From assembly GCA_964459305.1 (NCBI GenBank), contig CAYWNA010000161.1, positions 1-30,560 on the forward strand: a stretch of DNA of 30,560 nt, in the 5' to 3' direction. How positions within the stretch are numbered: position 1 is the first letter of the stretch; every line of letters starts with the position of its first letter. The notes under the pieces are model-generated. The model saw only the letters and a list, made by a program, of their open reading frames with translations. It made no database searches and was not told the DNA's origin. Made by a program: the position numbers and the translations under genes. This DNA comes from CAYWNA01 sp964459305. Its GTDB lineage: Bacteria; Planctomycetota; Planctomycetia; Pirellulales; Pirellulaceae. Of this stretch, positions 8,350-15,229 are shown piece after piece.

Positions 8350-10509
8350 ATGAAGAAGACCAAAACGAAGAAGCAGGACACTGCGAGGCCGCTCGACTGG
8401 CTGAAGTCCAGCAGGACCATGCTGTTTGAAGGCTGGCTTCCGCCGTTAACCGGTGAGTTGGAATTCGACGCGCAGAGGCTGGTGGAAGTGATGAAGGCGG
8501 TCAACGCCAATGTCGTTCGCTTCCCGGCTAACAGCTTCGGTGCGTTTTTTCCCAGTCGTCATTTCACCGCAACACCGGGCTTGGGCGGACGTGACCTTTT
8601 GGCAGAAGTTGCCTCGGCCGTTCATGAAGAAGGCATGCGGCTGGTTGTCTATTTCGGATTGGCTACGCCGGTCGGAGAAGCCACTGCCAAGGAGCATCCG
8701 GATTGGCTGCAAATCGACGAACAGGGACAAAATCGCTCACAACGGTTCTATCGCGACGATGAGGGAGCATGGTTGTGGTATGACGTTTGCAGCCATCGCG
8801 AAGCTTACCGAACAGCGATGCGGAGTTTCGTCAGCGAGATCCCGCAGCGCTACGACGTTGATGGCGTCTATTTCGACGGCCCTTACTATTGGACACACTG
8901 CTACTGTCCTGATTGCCAGGATTCTTACCGTGCGCGAGTGGGCCAGGCTTATCCGGATCTGCCCGGCCATCGCGGCGACTATCCCAAGAAGCCGCCCTCG
9001 CCCAAACTCGACATGACCGACCCCGTGATTCAGCGTTACATGCAATGGCATTTCCAACTTGAGCAAGAACTGATCGAAGACTTGATCGGCGATGTGCGCC
9101 AGCGCAATCCAGAAACCGCCGTGCTTTTTCACAGCGGAGGGATCTACAAATTCGACTATGTGAAACCATCCACTCACTTGGGTTTGGCCGATGGCATTCT
9201 GGCTGAACAGGGGATGAACTTTCAGAGCCGCTACACCACGGCGGTACTCGGCCAGGCCGTTGGGAAGCCGATGTGGGCGTATACGGGCTCGTTCAGCATG
9301 AATCCGCGCGTCTGGGGCCACGGCATCGAATATCAAAGCGAGGGTTTTTCCAGCTTTGCCGCCGGCGTCTTGCCGGCTGTCGCCTCGGCAAATCAGCTCC
9401 ACTATGACCTTTCAGGCAAGGACCACATCCGAGCAGTCTTCGATTTTCAAGAACAGCACGCCGAGCTTCTGGACTCGCTGGATGTGCTCTCGTGGGTGAC
9501 GGTTCCTTACACCGATGCCAACGGGAAATGGTACAACGGCTGGTATCTGCGCTCGCCTTACAACGTGGGGCATCAGTCGGCGGTTGCACTCCTGCTGGAC
9601 TCGCAGATCCCGGTCACGGCGCTGCTGAATGAGCAACTCTCCTGTCCGACTACGCTTCAGCAGCACCGAGCGATTTTTCTGGCCGACCTGGCAGCCATGT
9701 CGGATGAGGAAGCCGAGGCCCTTCGTGAGTACGTGCGAGAAGGCGGAAACGTAATCGCCACCGGTCAGACTTCCGCGCTGGATGCGATGGGGCATCCCAG
9801 AAAGGAACCGGCGCTGCGCGACCTGCTGGGGTGCTCGCTGAAAGCGACAGGCAAGCGAGTGGCGGATACCTATGTCGCACTGGAGGGCGATCATCCCATT
9901 TTATCCGGCATCACGCCCGGCGCCCTGTTGCCGTGTGTGGGACATGTTTGCGTCGAGGCGGATGAGGGCGTCGAGGTCCTGGGGCATGTCCAGTACGGGC
10001 GAACCCCCACGACCCCTGCCGTCGTGGTGAATCACTATGGACGAGGAAAGGTGATCTACCTGCCGGCCATGCTCGAACGAAGCTACGCGATTCCACCCGG
10101 CGCCAAAGGAGTAGAAGGATACCTGTATGATCGCAATCCCATGATACGGCACCTTTGTCGCAACATGATTCGCTGGCTGACGGGAGAGCTGCCGCTGGTC
10201 GTGGAAGACGAAAGCGGTTTTTGGGTTGTGGCGACCAAAAGCCGAGACAACAACCGAATGCTGGTGCATTTCCTGAATATGGTGACGGTCAACTATGACA
10301 AGGCCCACGCAATGCGAAGCCGCGTGTTTCCGCGGCCGGGTCCGGCGGTGAACATGATTTGCCCCCGCGCACCCGACAGCGTTCGCGCATTACGTTCCGG
10401 CGAGAACCTGCCTTTCACCTATCGAGAAGGCCGCGTTCAGTTTCAGCCCGGTCCGATTGGCGACTATGAGGCCGTTCTCATAGAACACCAAGGGGCGACG
10501 CAAGAATGA
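8350..10509 (+). CDS. GHL6/GH42-like glycoside hydrolase-type protein, cytoplasmic
   Basis: This 719-residue protein (722 if the ATG at 8341 is used) starts with a lysine-rich stretch and has no signal peptide. The first 350 residues look like a hypothetical glycosyl hydrolase 6 (GHL6) TIM barrel: NANVVRFPANSFGAF early on, then VDGVYFDGPYYWTHCYCPDC near residue 170, where the DG of the fourth strand is typical, and a Cys pair plus His that may bind metal. Residues about 430-580 (IFLADLAAMSDEEAEALR, GGNVIATGQTS, GRGKVIYLPA) match the beta-galactosidase trimerisation-type domain, and a small beta domain ends the protein. The partial gene at 29941-30560 resembles its C-terminal half. It is 89 bases downstream of the second MttB gene and may belong to the same transcript. 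It probably cleaves an imported oligosaccharide; the substrate is unknown. Confidence 0.65.
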   Translation: MKKTKTKKQDTARPLDWLKSSRTMLFEGWLPPLTGELEFDAQRLVEVMKAVNANVVRFPANSFGAFFPSRHFTATPGLGGRDLLAEVASAVHEEGMRLVVYFGLATPVGEATAKEHPDWLQIDEQGQNRSQRFYRDDEGAWLWYDVCSHREAYRTAMRSFVSEIPQRYDVDGVYFDGPYYWTHCYCPDCQDSYRARVGQAYPDLPGHRGDYPKKPPSPKLDMTDPVIQRYMQWHFQLEQELIEDLIGDVRQRNPETAVLFHSGGIYKFDYVKPSTHLGLADGILAEQGMNFQSRYTTAVLGQAVGKPMWAYTGSFSMNPRVWGHGIEYQSEGFSSFAAGVLPAVASANQLHYDLSGKDHIRAVFDFQEQHAELLDSLDVLSWVTVPYTDANGKWYNGWYLRSPYNVGHQSAVALLLDSQIPVTALLNEQLSCPTTLQQHRAIFLADLAAMSDEEAEALREYVREGGNVIATGQTSALDAMGHPRKEPALRDLLGCSLKATGKRVADTYVALEGDHPILSGITPGALLPCVGHVCVEADEGVEVLGHVQYGRTPTTPAVVVNHYGRGKVIYLPAMLERSYAIPPGAKGVEGYLYDRNPMIRHLCRNMIRWLTGELPLVVEDESGFWVVATKSRDNNRMLVHFLNMVTVNYDKAHAMRSRVFPRPGPAVNMICPRAPDSVRALRSGENLPFTYREGRVQFQPGPIGDYEAVLIEHQGATQE

Positions 10510-10520
10510 CTTCACATCTT

Positions 10521-10852
10521 GCCCCCTCCGAGCTCTGCTCGGTGGAGCACATGATTTTGCACTACGCGACGACGACCCCGGAAACGCCCCCTCCGAGCTC
10601 TGCTCGGTGGAGCGCATGATTTTGCACTAAGCNNNNNNNNNNNNNNNNNNNNNNNNNNNNNNNNNNNNNNNNNNNNNNNNNNNNNNNNNNNNNNNNNNNN
10701 NNNNNNNNNNNNNNNNNNNNNNNNNNNNNNNNCCGGAAACGCCCCCTCCGAGCTCTGCTCGGTGGAGCGCATGATTTTGCACTAAGCGACGACGACCCCG
10801 GAAACGCCCCCTCCGAGCTCTGCTCGGTGGAGCGCATGATTTTGCACTAAGC
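10521..10852. repeat. 65-bp tandem repeat array with internal hairpin, interrupted by assembly gap
   Basis: Four copies of a 65-bp unit can be seen, starting at 10521, 10586, 10741 and 10806 (the last is partial, 47 bases). Copies 2 to 4 agree wherever they can be compared; copy 1 differs by two bases (GAGCACATG instead of GAGCGCATG, ACTACGC instead of ACTAAGC). Each unit holds the hairpin CCGAGC-TCT-GCTCGG. The 365-bp space from 10510 to 10874 holds nothing else recognisable. Because 65 is not a multiple of three, the array is not a protein repeat. Its true copy number is hidden by the N run, and the repeat is the obvious cause of the assembly break. It separates the GHL6-like gene from the symporter gene. 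Confidence 0.92.
10633..10732. other. Scaffold gap (100 N)
   Basis: Exactly 100 N bases, a conventional placeholder for a gap of unknown size. Repeat sequence lies on both sides, so the true interval is probably more copies of the 65-bp unit, but a gene in the gap cannot be excluded. Confidence 0.98.
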
Positions 10853-10874
10853 TACGCCGATCAATGGTCAACCT

Positions 10875-12461
10875 ATGACACTGAAAGCTCTTGACTTTGC
10901 TGTGGTGCTCGGCTTTCTGCTGGTCCTTACCGCTGTGGGATGGTGGAGCCGTCGCTTTGTTCATGGCGTCGCCGACTTCGTTGTGGCTCGGCGAAAAATG
11001 CGCAAGTACCTGGGACTCACGACAGAAAGCGCCCAAGGCTGGGACATTGCGACTCTGGCAGCAGGCGCCGAGCAGGGGTTCTTGCATGGTTTTGCCTATA
11101 TTTGGATTAGCTTGTTGGGTGCGGCGATTGTCATCCCCATATTCGGAGTTCTTGGCTTTGGCGTCGAACGATTGCGGGCGACCAAGGCGATGACGTTGGC
11201 CCAGTTCCATGAGATGCAATATGGCAAAGGAGTCCGTCTGACGATTGGCGTGATCATGGCCGTGGGCGGAATCATGAACATGGCCATTTTCCCGGTGATC
11301 GGCTGCAGCTACCTTCGCATTTTCCTGGGGCTGTCTGACACGGTTGTCGTGTCGGGCGTGTCCGTGCCGACCGTGCCCGCTTTGATGTTTGCCCTGCTCG
11401 TGGTGACGGTGTGTTTCGCAGTTGTAGGCGGACAAATCACCGTGCTTCTTACTGACTTCATCCAGGCAATTGCCCTTGGGATTAGCATTATCGCGGTGGC
11501 GATCCTGGTGATTGGCCGGTTGGGATTGGAAGGTATCCATGCGGCCTTGACAGAGCATATCGGAGAAGCGGCTTTCAATCCCTTTGCCGGGCAGAGCTAT
11601 GGATGGCGCTTTGTGCTATGGTTCGCGGCAAGCGCCGTGCTGCTTCGGTTAGCGTATGGTCCAGGAGTGCAAAGACTCCAGTCCGCAGATTCGCCAAAAA
11701 CCGCTCGGCAAATGATTCTGCTCGGGCATATCTTCGCCTGCACCCGTGATTTCTCGTTGCTAGTGTGGGGCGTGGGTGCGCTGGCTTTGGTGGGCGCCGT
11801 GGCTCCCGTTGGGTTCAGCGATGCAGAATATCCAAGATTTGCCAGCGCCTTGTTGTCAAAGGACCTGTTGCCAATCGGCATGGTGGGACTATTCCTGGCA
11901 AGTCTTCTTTTTGCGTTCATCAGCACCAATGACAGCTACCTGCTGGCGTGGGCGTCGATCCTGGTAAACGACGTGTTCTGTGTGTGGCGCGGGCGACCGT
12001 TTGCTGCCCGAACCCACTTGCTAGTGTTGCGATTGACGGTCGTGGCCATAGCGGTCTTTCTGTTTTGCTACGGCCTTGTGTATCGCGGCAACCAGCCGTT
12101 GCTGTCGTACATGTTGATCAGCGGAACGGTGATGGCCGGGGTGGGCATTGTCACGTTGTTTGGCCTCTACTGGCGCCGTTCGTCAGTCGCGGGAGCCTAT
12201 TTCGCGATCGTGTCCTGTTTGCTGATCGCGTTGTGTCATATTGCTCTCAGCGAGACGGCGCTCGCGGATGTGTTCCGTTCGGCAACAGGGATGCCGTATG
12301 ACGTTGCGGCCGAAGATGCTGGACTGGCTGCAATTGGCCTCGCCCTTATCGGCTTTGTCGTATTGTCGCTGTGCACCAAACCGATGAAGTCGGCGCCGGA
12401 TTTTGGCAAACTCTTACGTGAAACAACAACCACCGAACAGGACACAAAGGCCGATGAGTGA
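10875..12461 (+). CDS. Sodium:solute symporter (SSS/SLC5 family)
   Basis: This 528-residue, very hydrophobic protein has about 13 predicted membrane helices and the LeuT-fold layout of the SSS family. The family-like stretch VVGGQITVLLTDFIQAIALG lies near residues 178-197, and the first helix begins directly after MTLKALDF. SSS proteins import sugars, amino acids, carboxylates or vitamins with sodium. The genes nearby suggest uptake of a sugar, a sugar acid or a methylated compound, but specificity is not readable. The ATG at 10875 has no obvious Shine-Dalgarno, being preceded by repeat-derived sequence ending in GATCAATGGTCAACCT. Its last 8 bases overlap the start of a small membrane protein gene. 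Its promoter would have to lie in or before the repeat array. Confidence 0.9.
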   Translation: MTLKALDFAVVLGFLLVLTAVGWWSRRFVHGVADFVVARRKMRKYLGLTTESAQGWDIATLAAGAEQGFLHGFAYIWISLLGAAIVIPIFGVLGFGVERLRATKAMTLAQFHEMQYGKGVRLTIGVIMAVGGIMNMAIFPVIGCSYLRIFLGLSDTVVVSGVSVPTVPALMFALLVVTVCFAVVGGQITVLLTDFIQAIALGISIIAVAILVIGRLGLEGIHAALTEHIGEAAFNPFAGQSYGWRFVLWFAASAVLLRLAYGPGVQRLQSADSPKTARQMILLGHIFACTRDFSLLVWGVGALALVGAVAPVGFSDAEYPRFASALLSKDLLPIGMVGLFLASLLFAFISTNDSYLLAWASILVNDVFCVWRGRPFAARTHLLVLRLTVVAIAVFLFCYGLVYRGNQPLLSYMLISGTVMAGVGIVTLFGLYWRRSSVAGAYFAIVSCLLIALCHIALSETALADVFRSATGMPYDVAAEDAGLAAIGLALIGFVVLSLCTKPMKSAPDFGKLLRETTTTEQDTKADE

Positions 12462-12666
12462 TTTAGCCGCAATCTGCTACTGGATCGTCGGGTTGGGTGT
12501 CGGGCTGCACGCGATCATGCTGGTGTGGTTTGCGATCGGCGGCACCCGGGATTGTGTCCGCCTATTGAGGGAACTCGAAACAGAAGAAGCCGACACGACT
12601 GACGACGGTCGGGTTGATTCTTCTCTGTGGGAAGAACACCCGTCCAAGCCCGCCGGAAACAAGTAA
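12454..12666 (+). CDS. Small single-TM protein coupled to the SSS symporter
   Basis: This 70-residue protein starts at an ATG 8 bases inside the symporter gene, in another frame. Residues 5-30 (AAICYWIVGLGVGLHAIMLV...) form one hydrophobic helix. A short cationic stretch (RDCVRLLREL) and a strongly acidic tail follow. I do not recognise a family. The overlap with an SSS gene and the one-helix plan suggest an accessory subunit, comparable in arrangement to small DUF485- or DUF997-type proteins encoded beside other SSS transporters; that comparison is about layout, not sequence identity. The stop is TAA at 12664. Confidence 0.65.
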   Translation: MSDLAAICYWIVGLGVGLHAIMLVWFAIGGTRDCVRLLRELETEEADTTDDGRVDSSLWEEHPSKPAGNK

Positions 12667-12686
12667 GGACCGTTCGAGAAATCAGC

Positions 12687-12746
12687 GTCGCCTTTCGCTC
12701 CGCGAAAGCAGCGTTTGGGCGCCACTTTCGCGGAGCGAAAGGCGAC
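12687..12746. repeat. Perfect 22-bp inverted repeat (REP-like palindrome)
   Basis: The left arm 12687-12708 begins GTCGCCTTTCGC. The right arm 12725-12746 is its exact reverse complement, with a 16-base loop. The hairpin sits 20 bases after the stop of the small membrane protein and 33 bases before the DUF4838 start. No T-run follows on either side, so it is not a classical terminator. Similar GTCGCCTTTCGCTCCGCGAAAG-type palindromes are, as I remember, common between genes in planctomycetes. It may attenuate or stabilise the transcript. Confidence 0.85.
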
Positions 12747-12779
12747 TTTACGACAGTTGTTTGATGGAGGAGACAAATC

Positions 12780-14321
12780 ATGCAACACCGTATCGTGATC
12801 TTATGTTTGCTATGCCTGTGTATCGCCGGCGCCCGACACGCCGATGGCGAGGTCATGCTGGTAAAGGAGGGCAAGGCGCTTGGCGTGATCGTGTGCAAGC
12901 CCGGCGAAGGGAGCATGGTCACGGAAGCGGCTGATCTGGCCGCGCGCGTGATTCAGGCCAGCAGCAGCGCGCAGATACCGGTCGTCGCCGAAGCACCGGC
13001 CGGAAACACCGTTCTTCGCATCACGGCAACCCCGCCCGACGACAAGCTGGACGAGGACGGTTTTGTGATCTCGTCACCTTCGCCGACGGAGATCCTGGTG
13101 GCCGGTGGATCGGCATGGGGTGCCATGTTCGGGACGCAGGAGTTGCTGGAACGTTATCTCGGCGTGCGCTGGCTGCTGCCGGGCGAGATCGGCGAGCATA
13201 TTCCAAAGCACGGGGACATTGCCGTTCCGAGAGTGACGGTGCGCGAGGAGCCAGCGTTCTTCAGCCGGCGGATCAGTGGCTATTTGTTTAAGGGCTCGCG
13301 TCACAAGAACCCGCACACCATGTGGCTGATGCGCCAGCGCAGACACAGCCGGGTGGAGTTCCATCACTATCTGCTGCACCTGTTCCCGGCCGACAAGTAC
13401 GTTAAGTCCCACCCGCATTTCTTCCCAACGGTCAACGGAGAGCATTATCTGCCGACCCACAACAACGATCACGGCTGGCAACCCGTGCTCGACGCCGACG
13501 GAATCGTCGAGGAAGCCGTCAAGAATATCAACGACTTCTTCAACACCCACCCCGACGCGGAATCCTATTCCCTGGGCATGAACGATTCGCACGCATGGGA
13601 CGATTCGGTCACGCAAGGCGACGTCCGGCGCAACTCGATCGGCCTCCTGGACCAGTCGGACTATTACTTCCGCTGGGCCAGCCGGGTTGCCGATGGCGTG
13701 CTCGAAACCCATCCCGACAAGTGGTTCGGTTGCCTGGCGTACAACGAGGTGGTTGACCCGCCGAAGCAGGTCACGGTCAACCCGCGCGTTCTCCCTTACG
13801 TGTGCATTGACCGGATGACGTGGGCCGACCCCGAAGCCCGTCAAGCGGACATCGATCGCACCCGTGCCTGGCTGGAAAAGGTACCGCGTCTGGCGTGGTA
13901 CGACTACGTCTACGGTGACCAGCACTACAAGCTTCCGCGCGTCTATCCGCGTCTGATGGGCGAGTACCTGCGTTTTGCCAACGAAGCCGGCGTCGTGGCG
14001 TATTACGCCGAGCACTATCCGACGGCCGAGTGGCGCGAGGGGCCAAAGCTATACGTATTGTTCAAGCTGTTGTGGGATCCGACCCGCGACGTGGATGCGA
14101 TACTCGACGAATGGTGTCGCGTGGCCGTCGGTGACGACGCCGCGCCCCACCTGGCGGCGTACTTTGCGTTCTGGGAGCAGTTCTGGACTCAGCGTGTTCC
14201 GCACACCGCGTGGTTCCAGATCGGCCGCAAACGCACGGTCTACCTGAAGTACTACAAAGAGGCAAAGAGGGATATCTCCACGCGCTCAAGCTGGGTGACC
14301 TGCCGACGTGCGAAAACCTGA
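12780..14321 (+). CDS. DUF4838 secreted glycosidase-like protein, N-terminal part of a frameshifted gene
   Basis: The frame opens with a short Sec signal peptide (MQHRIVILCLLCLCIAGA, cleavage near residue 22) after a strong GGAGGAGA ribosome-binding site. A GH20/GH67-type N-terminal alpha/beta domain follows, then LGVRWLLPGEIGEHIP near 127-142, EEPAFFSRRISG, and HPHFFP near 216. This LGVRWxLPG...EEP...HPxxF series is shared with the DUF4838 protein at 25255-28119 and is typical of DUF4838 (alpha-glucuronidase-like) proteins. From the A-run at 14264-14266 the true frame moves by -1, so the last 18 or so codons before the TGA at 14319-14321 are out of frame. Restoring one A joins this to the next entry and gives a 746-residue protein. 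Confidence 0.75.
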   Translation: MQHRIVILCLLCLCIAGARHADGEVMLVKEGKALGVIVCKPGEGSMVTEAADLAARVIQASSSAQIPVVAEAPAGNTVLRITATPPDDKLDEDGFVISSPSPTEILVAGGSAWGAMFGTQELLERYLGVRWLLPGEIGEHIPKHGDIAVPRVTVREEPAFFSRRISGYLFKGSRHKNPHTMWLMRQRRHSRVEFHHYLLHLFPADKYVKSHPHFFPTVNGEHYLPTHNNDHGWQPVLDADGIVEEAVKNINDFFNTHPDAESYSLGMNDSHAWDDSVTQGDVRRNSIGLLDQSDYYFRWASRVADGVLETHPDKWFGCLAYNEVVDPPKQVTVNPRVLPYVCIDRMTWADPEARQADIDRTRAWLEKVPRLAWYDYVYGDQHYKLPRVYPRLMGEYLRFANEAGVVAYYAEHYPTAEWREGPKLYVLFKLLWDPTRDVDAILDEWCRVAVGDDAAPHLAAYFAFWEQFWTQRVPHTAWFQIGRKRTVYLKYYKEAKRDISTRSSWVTCRRAKT

Positions 14322-15019
14322 TGAGCCAGGTACTCGCCCGGGCGCAAACGCCCGAGCAAAAGGCGCGGGCGCGATTTCTTCACGAAGGCTGGCAGCGTGT
14401 CAGGCGAACGATGGCGGTTCGCCTTGAACAGGTGGGCTACGCGCAACGGGGCCTCCCGGAAGGTTGGAAGAAGCAGCAGATTTTCTTGAGTCGGTTCGAG
14501 AGCGACCGGCCGACCGGTGCCCGCGACCTCAAGCCGAACCACGACTGGCGCACCGGGGGCATGCCCAAAGGCTGGAGCTACTGGCAGCGCGCCAACAGCC
14601 ATGCAAAGTTCGCCTGGGACCGCGCCGCGGGCGATCCCGGCAGCGAGTCGCTGCGCATCGACGCGACCGGTTCCGAGGGCCAGCCGTTGGCTTTCGTCAG
14701 AACGGCGACCGTCGAACCGGACTCGCTCTACCACGCCCGCTGCCGCATACGCACGTCCGGCGTCGACGCCGGTTCGGCGATCGGCATCACCATCACATGG
14801 AAGGACAAGGACGGCAAGTGGGTGAGGACTGTCCCCTCGACCAGTGGGCTACTCAAGCAGCCCACCCGCGACGGCTGGCAAACCATCGACATGTACCGGC
14901 GCACGCCCCAGATCGAACAGCCCCAGCTCGTTTTCCTGTTGAGCGTCGATGGCGCCGACAAGGGTCGCATCTGGTTCGACGATGCAGAGCTGAACCGCGT
15001 CATCGAACCGAAGCAATAG
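14264..15019 (+). CDS. C-terminal part of the frameshifted DUF4838 protein
   Basis: In the -1 frame from 14264 the translation KEGYLHALKLGDLPTCENL continues the helical region of the previous entry (…YLKYYKEA). A jelly-roll-like domain follows at about 14560-15010 (SYWQRANSHAKFAWD, SLRIDATGSEG, RIWFDDAEL), which resembles a carbohydrate-binding CBM4/9-type module. The frame stays open upstream to 14210, but that part is antiphase to the real gene. No ribosome-binding site or start codon suits an independent gene, so this is one gene with the preceding ORF. An assembly or sequencing deletion is the simplest explanation; a genuine pseudogene or -1 frameshifting at A-AAG is less likely. Confidence 0.7.
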   Translation, partial: KEGYLHALKLGDLPTCENLMSQVLARAQTPEQKARARFLHEGWQRVRRTMAVRLEQVGYAQRGLPEGWKKQQIFLSRFESDRPTGARDLKPNHDWRTGGMPKGWSYWQRANSHAKFAWDRAAGDPGSESLRIDATGSEGQPLAFVRTATVEPDSLYHARCRIRTSGVDAGSAIGITITWKDKDGKWVRTVPSTSGLLKQPTRDGWQTIDMYRRTPQIEQPQLVFLLSVDGADKGRIWFDDAELNRVIEPKQ

Positions 15020-15040
15020 CCCCAACGCCTTGAGTTTCTG

Positions 15041-15211
15041 TCATGGTGAAGTTGGCCGTGGCGAAAGGGACTCTGGAGCGGGCGATCCGTCATCCGCCAC
15101 CGCTCGACCTCCGGGAACGGCGGATGCTCTCCGGCAAACGAACGACCGCCGACAAGACAGGTTCAGAACGACGGCAGCCAGGCACACCAAGAACGAAAAC
15201 CGTCTTTCCAT
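15041..15211 (-). CDS. Small ORF with signal-peptide-like start, possible truncated gene
   Basis: This 56-codon ORF begins 18 bases after the stop of the GT-C gene on the same strand. The start is preceded by GGAGAG at 8-base spacing. Its first 20 residues (MERRFSFLVCLAAVVLNLSC) look like a signal peptide with a near-lipobox. The rest is Arg-, Pro- and Ser-rich and looks like non-coding GC-rich sequence. It may be the surviving 5' end of a secreted-protein gene cut off by rearrangement, or chance. The 15020-15229 interval otherwise separates two converging genes and contains a weak 8-bp inverted repeat (15091-15098 / 15119-15126). Confidence 0.22.
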   Translation of the reverse strand: MERRFSFLVCLAAVVLNLSCRRSFVCRRASAVPGGRAVADDGSPAPESLSPRPTSP

Positions 15212-15229
15212 GATTTCTACTCTCCATGT

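Noticed and set aside
10521..10852. CRISPR-like array
   Set aside because: The 65-bp units are contiguous and identical throughout with no unique spacers, so this is a tandem repeat.
12661..12779. Minus-strand ORF reading through the 22-bp palindrome as a gene
   Set aside because: It owes its openness to the palindrome and lacks a supported start and any recognisable domain.
15091..15126. CATCCGCC / GGCGGATG inverted repeat between converging genes
   Set aside because: Only 8 bp arms with a 20-base loop and no T-run; too weak to call a terminator in GC-rich DNA.
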